From positions 95,846,707 to 95,910,706 of the forward strand of contig CP136067.1 of assembly GCA_032622095.1 (NCBI GenBank): 64,000 nucleotides of DNA, given 5' to 3'. This stretch comes from Siphonodentalium dalli. Lineage: Eukaryota > Mollusca > Scaphopoda > Gadilida > Siphonodentaliidae. Positions 54,231 through 64,000 of the stretch are shown here, piece by piece. The notes under the pieces are model-generated. The model did no database searches. It was not told the origin of the DNA and saw only the letters and a list, made by a program, of their open reading frames with translations. Position numbers and translations under genes: made by a program. Numbering within the stretch: position 1 is the stretch's first letter; each line of letters opens with the position of its first letter.

Positions 54231-54870
54231 CCGGGCTGACCATGATTGTTCCGCCCGGTGTTAGAAAATTTTGAAAACTATACAAGAAAATCGCAAATCC
54301 TATAGCATCTAGACTGGCCTCAACTGAAGTTTTCCTATAGTGTTGGAAATTTCAAACCTAATACTCCCCCTCAGGTTGGAAAATTCTCCAACTGATGACC
54401 ATTTCAGTCCACAAGTTTGACCAAATGTAGTAAAATATTGTTTTGTTAAACTAATTAGCAGTTTTTTAGTGGCCACGGGGACAATGACACACCGGGCGGA
54501 CCATGGTTCGGCCCGGTGTGCGAAAATTTTGAAATCTGAACAAGAAAATCACAAAATCCTACCATCTAGACTAGCATCAAGCCTTCCTAGAGTTGGAAAT
54601 TTCAAACCTGACATTCCCACTTAGGTTGGAAAATTTCCAACTGATGACAATTCCAATGACAATGCTGACCAAATGTATAACAATATTGTTTTCTTAAATT
54701 AACTAGCAGTTTTTGACTGGCCACGGGGGAGGGACCACAAGCTTACCAAGTGTTGGAAATTTCCAACCTGTCACCCCCCCCCCCCCTAACGTTGGAAAAT
54801 TTCCAACTGATGACAATTTCATTCCAAAATTTTGACCAAAAATAGGAAAATATGCAAATATTGGTCCAAA
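54225..54870. repeat. ~240-bp tandem repeats (GTTGGAAATTTC)
   Basis: Three imperfect units with ACACCGGGCGGACCATG, CATCTAGACTRGC, GTTGGAAATTTCAAACCT and AACTGATGACAATTTC words, inside the hAT-like element. 54870-55795 is the rest of that element, with no gene. Confidence 0.75.
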
Positions 54871-56206
54871 AACAATTAATTCCCCCAGGGAATATATATT
54901 ACCCAGCTGTATACCTGAATAAAAGTAATAAAACAAAAAAACTGTATCACAAATTGGATACTACATGGTGAATACTCAATGATGACTAGACATCATTAAC
55001 CTGATTTTTCCATAACATGAAATTGAAAAGGGTATCTCATAAATTTCTAATGTCTGAAATACTGTCTTGTTCTGGCATGTAATCAAATTAATTCCTTCTG
55101 GTTATTTCTCATATTGAATGATTGCAAGTAATGTTAATTTGCAACAATTATCCAAATAAAACTGAATTGGTTATGATGAATGACCGTTACTGTTTACTGC
55201 TCAGACAATCCCAACTGAAGGTGACGCTATTCTCATTGAATTTCCGAACTTTATCTTGGAGCTTTACTGCTCAACAAGACTAAACTAAAATACTAATTGT
55301 ATACTGTTATCACTTACAAATAGATGAACTGAAATAATGTGATGCATTCAGATGCATTGAGAAATGACATTCAATTCTTCATTCTGGTCTATCACCATAC
55401 CAAACCACATCAAAATTCGACAACAGACACTTTACTTATATTGCAAAAACTTTGTACGGACTGAATTTCATAAAGTCGAACAGGGCCCATAACTCTGGTA
55501 GGCATTGATGGTCACAACCTGTGATATTATGCACATTCGCCCCCCATTTCTGGTCCGTCACCATGCCATAGGACATCAAAATATGACAACCGACTCTTGA
55601 GTTATAATGCAAAATGTGTGTACGGACGGACGGCTCAAGACGTCAACTATATACCCGCATTTTCAACCTATTGTTGGTGTGAAATTTCCAACTAATGTTT
55701 TGGCAGGTATGAAATTTCCAACTGTTGAAAATTTTGACCAAAGTTCGGGGTGAGACACCCCCCCCCCCCCAACCCCCCCTGTCGCCACGTCTCTGAGCAT
55801 GTCATGTACATTATTGTCATACTTTAATATAAAGCACATATTTTGAAATTAATAATGAATATATATTTATAATAAACCAGAAACCGACGTTGATTCAACG
55901 TTGAAACGGCGTCAGTTTACCGTCGTTCTAACGTCGGGCGCCGACGGTGGATCGACGTCAAAACACCGGCAACTCTAAACGTCGTTTCAACGTCGGATCC
56001 CGACGTTGTTCCGATGGTACCAATGACGTTGTCCTAACGTTGAAACAACGTTCCCATGCTATCTGGGGTAGTGACAGAATCGTTCACTTTATTGTGACGC
56101 AAAGCATGCAATTTGGCATCAATTAGCTCGGAGCTTATTATGATAACTTAGGGATTGAAAATAAAGAAAGATAATTAAAATATATATTAAATTATTTACG
56201 AGGCAA

Positions 56207-56655
56207 TTCAAATTAAAGATGCATAATCCGAATTAATCCTCGCAAATTACTATTTCCTTGGCTTCGGGGGTAAAAAATATTCGAGTCGAGTCGAGGAACC
56301 CATCCATCAAAGCTCAGAGTGATCAGATATCGACTTTTGAACTCTATAATTTTTCACCACCAATAAATTATAGTGGCACAGTAAAAGTCGATCAGAAGGC
56401 GGCCTCGGGCCAAATTGCTGATGACGATGGATAACTCTAAAATCACGTAGCTTTTTTGTGTCCGATATTTGACAAACCGGCAAAATTTCATTGAACAAAA
56501 TGTTGATAAATAACATGTTTTCGGCATTATTGTATACTACAGTTGAACTGCACATGGATAGCGTTATTTTTGGGCAATTTAATCGATTCTGATAACTAAA
56601 GCGACATTTCAAAAAAAATTATGTTGTTGGAATCTGATGATATCTTTAAATTAGA
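56207..56655. mobile_element. Fragment of the AGGTACTCAATCCGAT TTAA family
   Basis: Shares TTACTATTTCCTTGGCTTCG and GTGATCAGATATCGACTTT with 33880-34333 and 60080-60436 and ends ATCTTTAAAT without the terminal repeat. Confidence 0.6.
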
Positions 56656-56940
56656 CATGCTGCTGAATACAAATGGACACACATTTACACTAAACAATCT
56701 ATACAAACACACACAAGAGGCATGCTACACAAACAAGAACATCATTTAGTTAAATTTGTTATAATTGTATACAAGGCCACCAAACCCGAATAGAATGGCC
56801 CAAACCGGAGGATTGATGAGAGCTCGAGATCTTGAACTGATATTTGTATAAACTATATATTATCATGTATCACTCTTCTGAAATAATAGCTTGGCGCATG
56901 CGATTTGCTCAACTAACCTGTATTTCAAAGAATAATTTAA

Positions 56941-59335
56941 AGGTACTCAATCCGATCACACGGTCCCCATACCATCAATATACAACAACAACAACATTTC
57001 TTCAAAACACGCTTTAGTTATCAGAATCGATTTATTGCAACAAAATAATGCTAACCACAGTCGTTATCTCGTGGGAATCCGGATTCAGAATCCAAAGCCG
57101 ATTACGGGGGCGGGGCTAATTCCCGATTCTAGGTCAGATTTTGAAATCCACGTGGTCTCCGAAACTATGTTTAATGTTCTCCCAGCGTCAAACATGGCTC
57201 ATGTATTTGACACAAGTATCATTTGTATCTTATATTTATAAAGTTCACGTTTGTTGTGAAATTCATGCTTTTCTTCTATGCGTATATACACGGCACATAA
57301 TTTGCTGCCAATCCGACTTAATCGCATCTTTTTTTCAAGTTAAAGTTTGCTTATTGATGAGGGCAAGCATTTAATTCTAACAGCTCTAGGCCTCCTGAAT
57401 CAAATTCCGAAGATGTTGTGAAGAACACACGAAACTTGTCAGTTGCACAGGGACGTGATGACAGGGGTTGGTTGGGTGTCTCGACCCCCCGAACTTTGGT
57501 ACAATTTGCTTAGCTGTGCAGTCATTCATACGTGAGGAAAAATCAGGATTCTTTTGACTAACTGTTCCAAATAATGAATCAATGATACGTACAAGCCAGC
57601 AAACGCAACAAACAAATCCGATTTTTAATAAATACATATACACACTTATGACTAACTCGGGAGAGGGGGTGACCGATGATCTGTATATATGTTCAACTTG
57701 TTTTGGTAGTCATGTTGCTTTGCCATTACTAATTATTAATTTTTTCAGTGTAATAACATATGGGAGAGGGGGTACCATTCAGTGAGTCAGCACTTGTCCT
57801 CCAATCCCATTATATGTATAAACAAATGTATGAGTTGTATATCATATGTGTTATCTAAATTTGACAAATATTTGAAATAAATATGTTTAAACTAAACTTT
57901 GGTACATTTCCAGCAGTTGGAAATTTCATGCATGACACAACATTAGTTGGACATTAATTTGACACCATATATAGGTTGGAATTGTTCTCATTGTTTGATT
58001 TTTTCAACCAGTAAAAGTTGGTAATTTTCCAATCTTAGTGTGTGTCAGGTTGGCTATTTCCAAGGGGTGCAAATGGAAATCTGCGAACCTGTGAGATTGA
58101 TGTTTGGTTCAATGGGGGGGGGGGGGTGCAGTTGGCCGGAAATTTGAGGAAACCTCTAGCCACGTCCCTAGAACTTGTACGTGTGGGTACTTAATCAATA
58201 AATTGACTGACATTTCCACTATATAGTCCTGAGATTCAAAAAATGCCTGTGTTTGTTGTCTATACAGATACTATTGTGCAAAATGACTGCATTTAACGAA
58301 ACAAAACATTTTAAACATGAAATTGCTATAAGACTAGATAGTACATACGTGTATCTGATAATCCATCTATATCATATAATCCTACTATTTCTTGAATAAG
58401 AAGAAACATTATAATAACGAACACAGCAGAAGACATATCCATGCAGGTGCACATGAATTCGGTCAATGGTGACGTGGACGTATCCGCCCAATTCGAAATC
58501 GCCATGCGTTCGGGCGGTATTTTATGGATGGAATTATGAAATGGACATATGAAAGTGACAATAAAATCGACAATGATTTGCTTCGCCATCAACCGAAGTG
58601 CTCCCCCAGCGTTACTATCAATAGCGTTATTATTTGGCTAATTTCAGTAATATTCTCCCCTTTTACATTCGATAAAACAAATTTGTCTCCGCATTTTAAA
58701 TTCTTTGATATAGATCGTTTATATTCTGCAATAATTTGTACACAAGAGACGGATTCTTATGTTTTATTGTGTTTTTAAACTCCGATGTGGCGAAATCTCG
58801 GTTTGTTTACATTACGAACATTTGAGTCCGTAATCGGAATCCGAATCTGGATTACCACGAGATTGAGATTACGGTCTGTTCGTTTGCTGATTCTGCCAAT
58901 TTCTGGTCTGTTCGTTTACCGAACCAAATCGTACGGGGTCTAATCTGTAATCTTAATCCAGATTCTGAATCCGTATTCCCACGAGATAACGACTCAGTCA
59001 ACTATGGTATCAAATTTCCCAAAACTTATTATTTATCAACATTTTGTTCAACAAAATATGGCCGTATTATCACTAAAGTATCACGGCATTTGACCGTATT
59101 ACCACTTGATTTTAGAGTTATCCATCTTCATCCGCAATTTTGTCCGAGACCCTCCGTTTGACCACGTGTTTCTGGGCCACATATTTATTACACATCTCGA
59201 GAAATAACAAACTTCAAGAATCGATATCTGATCACGCTTTGGTGGGTGGGTTCCTGGACTCGAATAAAATATCTTTAACCCCCCGAAGCCAAAGAAACAG
59301 TAATTTAGGAGCGTCTGATATCGGATTGAGTACCT
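56941..59335. mobile_element. 2.4-kb TTAA element, AGGTACTCAATCCGAT ends
   Basis: Left end AGGTACTCAATCCGATCACA after TTAA (56937-56940), right end ATCGGATTGAGTACCT before TTAA (59336-59339). A second inverted pair lies inside: TCTCGTGGGAATCCGGATTC near 57068 and its near-complement near 58960. It also contains a piece related to the 52125-55795 family (about 57447-58169). Open frames are short and unrecognised. Confidence 0.85.
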
Positions 59336-59339
59336 TTAA

Positions 59340-59729
59340 CCCTTTACCCAACAGAAGGGCCCTGTGCCAATGCATTCTTTTATATATGCGAGTCGACCAT
59401 AGGTCGCCTCGCATATATAAGAGAATGCATTGGCTTAACACATTAAAATTATAAAATTGTTAAAGAATGTAAGAAAAAATGGTAAAAAGTGTTAAAAAAA
59501 GATTTTTGTTAGGCCAATGCATTCTCTTATATATGCGAGGCGACCTATGGTCGACTCGCATATATAAGAGAATGCATTGGCACAGGGCTAACTGTAACTA
59601 TCACAATGTGGTCAAGGAGCCGGTTCCAATGATATCCATATTTGTATGGTTCTATTGAGACAGACCGAAGATATTTTAGGCTGTTGAAGCTTTATTTGGC
59701 CGGTTTTGGCCGGTTTGTTGGGCAAAGGG
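59340..59729. mobile_element. TTAA MITE with two core hairpins, abutting the 2.4-kb element
   Basis: Ends CCCTTTACCCAACAGAAGGG and TTTGTTGGGCAAAGGG, TTAA on both sides (59336-59339 and 59730-59733). Core palindromes at 59366-59434 and 59513-59581. Nearly identical to 3519-3889. Confidence 0.9.
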
Positions 59730-60079
59730 TTAAATAACGTTTGTAAGAGTCACTGACCCAGTCTACCATGACTTGAATAAGCTCTCCTGGGACCTGAGAT
59801 CGAAGTGCACAGGAGGCCCCTCCTCTGCGAAAACTATGAGAGGAGAATTTTAAAAGGTCGAAACCAATGTTCATAATGCACTTTCTAATGAGATCTTGAT
59901 ATTGGTTGTATGTAAATGGTCTTAAAACACTATTTTTCGTCTACATAGATGCTGGATCTGAAGAAGAACCTGGTACCATTGAAATCGTATTCTTATAGGC
60001 TCTAATAGGACATTTGGTACAGCTAAAAGAGGACATTTCAAAATACGTTGTCCAAACTGTATAGTCTTACTCCATTTAA

Positions 60080-60436
60080 AGGTACTCAATCCGATCAGAC
60101 CCTCATAAATTACCATTTCTTTGGCTTGGGGGGGGGGGGGGTAAAATATTTGATTCGAGTCGAGGAACCTACCCATCAACGGTCAGAGTTATCAGATATT
60201 AAGTTTTGTTATTTCTATTGTTTGTGTCCCAGACACACGCCGTCAAAAGGGTGGTCTCGGTTAAAATTGCGTTATTATTACCATTTAGAGTTATCTCGAG
60301 AAATAACAAACTTCAAAAATCAATATCTGATCACTCGGAGCTTTGATGGGTGGGTTCCTCGACTCGAATCAAATATTTTTTACCCCTGAAACCAAAGAAA
60401 TAGTAATTTAGGGGTGCGTAATCGGATTGAGTACCT
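60080..60436. mobile_element. 357-bp TTAA MITE in the DIRS recombinase
   Basis: TTAA at 60076-60079 and 60437-60440, ends AGGTACTCAATCCGAT and perfect complement. Internal arms TTTGATTCGAGTCGAGGAAC and complement. The recombinase frame continues across with one TTAA. Confidence 0.92.
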
Positions 60437-61859
60437 TTAATGACTACTAATAATGCAGAATCTGAGCAAAAAAATGTCTCCGCATGTGACTGGCGTTTAG
60501 AATCAAATGAAAATATTTTATCTCGTAAAAGATTGGATTTACGTAACAAGAGAAAAAATGCTAAAAGAAACAGGCACCACAAAAAGGAAACTTGTACATG
60601 ATCGCCCTCATCAATGTGTTTGTAAATTTGTTTCAGCAGCTGTGGTGTGACTGGGTGAGACTGGTGGATACAATGTGGCTTCAAACGTGATAAACCTTTC
60701 AACAATAGAAACACTTCAAAAGATTTGAGAATTTCACAGCTGAGAGAAAAATGCAAATGTAATAACTTTATGCCACACAAATAATTTGTTATTGAGTCTA
60801 TGGATTTGAAACTTCTGCTAAAAAACATTGATGTATTATTGAATCATTTCCAAGGAAGCCGGCTATGGCTGGAACTTGAAACATAAACAAAAAAGAAAAT
60901 AGGACTTCCACTGAATAATGTGATATGACGAGTAACTGCGGCGAAGGCGTGCGATATAGAAAGCTTTACATCTTCCTTCAGCTGTGAAATCTCTGTTCCT
61001 ACAAAAAATTACCATTTGTGAGAAAATCTGAAATGTCTCTTGCAAGCTTTAATTTCGCTTAAATTGTTGTTCTGTTTATATTTTAGGAATTCTTTTCGAA
61101 ATTTACAGTCAATATTCCACCTACTAAGAATATCGGGTGAACGATTATTACAACCTGAGTTGTGAATCGCTCTTATTTCAAATTGGTGATTTGCTGCCAT
61201 AAATAAAATTTCCCTTAAACATGACTGGATAAATGAATTTCTGGTGGCACCTTTATTTATGGAAGAAACAAATTATCAGAATTAATCCTGATTCTTTTAC
61301 CTGTTAAGCTAGGTCCCCAAAACTGAAGACACACCACAATACTTAACATCTCCAACTCATTTACATGTATATGTCTATTTTCACTTAGAATTTCTTCCGG
61401 AAATTCATCATGGAAATACTGATTTCTGTAAATACCACCACATCCGTTGAGTGTGGAATCAGAGGAAATTATGCTGTCTGGCTCTGACCATTGCTCAGTG
61501 GCCATAATAGATATGCGGTTATAATTAGCGGGTAAAACATTTTGATACCAGAGCAAGTCTTTCATGATATACTGAGGAACTGGCTGACTTATACAGAAAG
61601 TACACAAATGTTGGTGACGTAGTACCCTATCCGTATCCGTAATCGTAATCGTGAGTTTTGCGAAAGGTCTCTATTGACTTAATTCCCCTTTGGGAAACTT
61701 AAATCCATTATTGCGCGCCTTTCTGATACATTTTTCTTTGGCACTGCAGTTAATGGGTTAATGTTAATACCACATTTGAAAGGATTGGAATTATATATCC
61801 AACGATAGATCCCGATTCAAGCTCCTTGCTTATGTAAGAATCCATATATGACCGAAATT

Positions 61860-62090
61860 CCTGGGCGCCTTTATTTTAGAGTTATCCATCTTCATCCGTT
61901 ATTTGGTCTTATTATCGACTTTTATTGGGCCACTATTTATTCCAGGTTGTGAAAAATAACAGATTTAAAAAATCGATATCTGATCACTCTGATCTTTGAT
62001 GGATGGGTTCCTCGACTCGAATCAAATATTTTGTACACCCGAAGCCAAATAAATAGTAATTGCGGGGTGCTTAATCGGATTGAGTACCTT
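61860..62090. mobile_element. Right-end fragment of the AGGTACTCAATCCGAT family
   Basis: TTTAGAGTTATCCATCTTCA through ATCGGATTGAGTACCT and TTTAA. The left end is not found; possibly lost at about 61620 next to the DIRS remnant. Confidence 0.65.
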
Positions 62091-62224
62091 TAACAAAGCC
62101 AATTGGAAAAACCAATTATCTCGTAGATACCATTTGGTATGAATTTGTGTAATAGTATGTTTAGGATTGTAAATACAATATGTTTACACCAACGATTAAA
62201 GGGGTTCTGGATTTGCTAACCAAT

Positions 62225-62700
62225 TGGCGCAAACGAGGCTGAGGTAGCACCACGCAGATCCGTGATATGCAGTTACAAAACAAAAAAACAATCGTAGCGC
62301 CTGAAGGCATACAGTAATGCCCAAAGTAATTGACCACTTAACCACAGCAGAATTATGGGTAATTTTTCAGGATTTTGTCGGAAATATGGCTTGTTGCCAG
62401 CTTGCCGATGAATGGCAACAAGCCATATTTCCGACTAAATCCTGAAAAATTACCCATAATTCTGCTGTGGTTAAGTGGTCAATTACTTTGGGAATTACTG
62501 TATGAACACAGAACCTTTATATATAATCTGTATATGTGTCCGCATACATGGCACACATTTATAATTTCACAGGAAGAGAGACACTTCAGAAGTTGAGCTT
62601 GCCATATATGGGAAAAGAGGCTGAGGTACCACCACACAGATCCGTGATTGCAGTAATAACAAACCAATGGTAGCATCTGAACCAAGAACCTCCGCATCGG
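62225..62700. repeat. Short local duplications around a TA palindrome
   Basis: GAGGCTGAGGTASCACCAC and CAGATCCGTGAT occur at about 62235 and 62615; CGCATACATGGCACACATTT at about 62540 and 62704. The palindrome 62312-62500 separates the copies. Confidence 0.6.
62312..62500. mobile_element. TA-flanked palindromic MITE
   Basis: Ends CAGTAATGCCCAAAGTAATT and complement with TA targets. The central part is slightly deleted relative to other copies. Confidence 0.8.
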
Positions 62701-62849
62701 TACCCGCATACATGGCACACATTTAGACGTGCAGGAAGAAAACACTCCACTAGAAATTCTATACATTTGTTTCGGGGATTCACGCTCAATCTTTCTGGTT
62801 CAAAACAATGGCTGGAAAAAAATATAAAAAACTGAAAATAATTATAGGT

Positions 62850-64000
62850 CAAGGGGTGGATGGGTCCAACAAATTGTAAAAAGCAAAAAAATTATCATAC
62901 GCGCCTGAACATTTTTTCTTTCGAGTAAAGTTTCCTATTAGTACAGGCTGAGAAAACACGAGGTGTCGGACTACAGCTGGAATAATTGTGACTATGTAAA
63001 AGTGATTATGTTTTATTTTATTGGCAAATCGGATGACTGACCCACCCTCATCTATACCCCATCTATAACACAAGCTTTAAAGGCGAATTCCCTGCTAGTC
63101 GGACAGAAGTAGGACATGACTGTTTTGCATAAAATGTCAATCTTTCAGATTTAAATACAATTTTGGACCTGGGAATTATATTGTAAACAGTATACACTAA
63201 AACTTTTGTGCTGAGGCCAATTTAAAACATTATATACACCACTGTAACCCCAAACGGAGACCCTCTGGTCAGGTCCCTGGCTATGGACCAGAATTCATCG
63301 TTCTATAGTATCTGAATTTTATTAACAATAACATGTTATGACATATTTAGCTGACATATGGTATTTTTTAAATTTCTTTGTGATTTTCGTCAGCTAACGC
63401 TGCAGCCTCTCTAACTTCGACAAGTTCTTTTCAGTGTGTTCATCTTCAGTTTAAACTGCAATTAAAGACATATAATAATAATGTTGGCTTAGTTCAGTGA
63501 AACAAACTGATGAGCTTCTCACCAGGCGGCAATAAGGCGATGACATTGATGCATATATATGTGAATGGAACATAATGTATTCACTGTATAATAGTACCAG
63601 ACTTGGTCATGCATTAAATTGTGATAAGTTATTTCCTCAGCGAAGAGGAAATGCAGTGGCCGATGTCATGTATATAACTTTAATTGTAATTTGTATAATG
63701 TAGGATTTTGTATATAGTAAGAGGGATAACTCTAAATTGGATTGTAATGATGTGCATCAACTACAACAAGAAAACCATAGTCAGAAATGGTAACGCCACC
63801 AAGATCATATTATTAGACATAAATATAAATTATAATATAAAATATATTGGTTACATGAATGCACCACCGCCACAGAATTCCGTTAAAACAACTAATCCTT
63901 CAAATTATTACAAAAAAAACTACGGCTTATTACTGCAGGTTTTTCATTCACCAAACCAGAAAGCTTCTAAATGGGGATAAAAAAAATGGGTTCCCGCCAT
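62850..64000. other. Right end of window, no gene seen
   Basis: AT-rich, without recognised repeats. A 90-codon plus-strand frame at 63708-63980 is low-complexity (Asn/Ile/Lys-rich) and not credible. Confidence 0.4.

Larger units (their letters stand above)
52125..55795. mobile_element. hAT-like element nested in the outer element
   Basis: Ends CAGGGACGTGGC and GCCACGTCTCTG, with a perfect 8-bp duplication AGCATGTC at 52117-52124 and 55796-55803. Interior: GTTGGAAATTTC-rich repeats and a retroelement fragment. Related end sequences occur at 57447 and 58169. Confidence 0.85.
51559..56067. mobile_element. Outer 4.5-kb element with CCCAGATAGCATGGGAACGT ends
   Basis: Terminal inverted repeats CCCAGATAGCATGGGAACGT (51559) and complement (to 56067). 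Both subterminal regions are rich in AACGTTG and GACGTC words over ~200 bp. Target duplication not clear. Most of its length is later insertions (52125-55795). The left end is 139 bp upstream of the ZDHHC17 ATG. Confidence 0.78.
56863..61607 (-). pseudogene. DIRS-type retrotransposon remnant (RNase H and tyrosine recombinase)
   Basis: 61607-61257: end of reverse transcriptase and start of RNase H (SDSTLNGCGGIY, HIHVNELEML, INSDN). 61256-61009: RNase H end (MAANHQFEIRAIH, RSPDILSRWN) after a frameshift. 60828-60440: recombinase core-binding part with LLRKSNLL. 60075-59730: catalytic part with HSFRRGGASCAL, VMVDWVSDSYKRYL (R, HxxR, tyrosine). The recombinase C-terminus and TGA are at 56863-56936. 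Two TTAA-target insertions split the gene (60080-60436 and 56941-59729). A retrotransposon using a tyrosine recombinase instead of an integrase; dead through frameshifts and insertions. Ngaro-like is an alternative subgroup. Confidence 0.87.

Overview
This window is nuclear DNA of an invertebrate animal, most likely a mollusc. It is AT-rich, has long introns, and is dominated by transposable elements. The evidence for a mollusc is indirect: a tRNA-derived SINE with a CAAT-type tail, Helitron-like ends, DIRS and non-LTR retroelement remains, many hAT-like and TTAA-target MITEs, and low-copy repeats of the 'GGCCATAACTC' and 'CAAGATGGCTGCTGG' kinds often met in bivalve and gastropod DNA. No prokaryotic, organellar or viral gene organisation is visible.

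One host gene accounts for essentially all real coding sequence: an orthologue of ZDHHC17 (HIP14), an ankyrin-repeat DHHC protein S-acyltransferase. It lies on the minus strand from the start codon at 51419 to beyond the left edge. I reconstructed 13 coding exons (51369-51419, 43705-43931, 42272-42349, 41580-41650, 33658-33796, 30043-30205, 27166-27297, 24641-24780, 13056-13156, 11107-11231, 7843-7999, 4930-5013, 2345-2502). All splice phases agree, and they give 1626 nt or 542 codons. About 90 C-terminal residues should lie outside the window. The intron between exons 9 and 10 (11232-13055) has the hallmarks of a minor-spliceosome AT-AC intron. Two splice sites of the gene sit in short tandem repeats: the exon 3 donor in 40-bp units and the exon 8 acceptor in 60-bp units. 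A fragment of the DHHC exon is duplicated in its own upstream intron.

The introns hold, from left to right: a SINE with clear target-site duplications; hairpin-core MITEs flanked by TTAA; hAT-like MITEs with 8-bp duplications; TA-flanked near-perfect palindromes; a minus-strand Helitron-like element; a decayed hAT transposase gene (16172-18683) with two in-frame stops, one homopolymer frameshift and a PIP-box-like peptide; a 28-bp satellite split by a 1.07-kb hAT-like element; a 44-bp minisatellite; three head-to-tail Helitron-like units (44692-46329); and a 3.6-kb inverted-repeat element in intron 1.

Upstream of the gene (51.5-62.5 kb) is a graveyard of nested transposons. One terminal-inverted-repeat element (51559-56067) contains a hAT-like element (52125-55795), which contains a non-LTR reverse transcriptase fragment, which is split by a 494-bp TTAA insertion. 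Next to it a DIRS-type retrotransposon (about 56863-61607, minus strand) is interrupted twice by TTAA-target elements. In all three interruptions the host reading frame continues across the site once one TTAA is counted, which is good internal proof of the element boundaries. From about 62.85 kb to the right end I see no gene.
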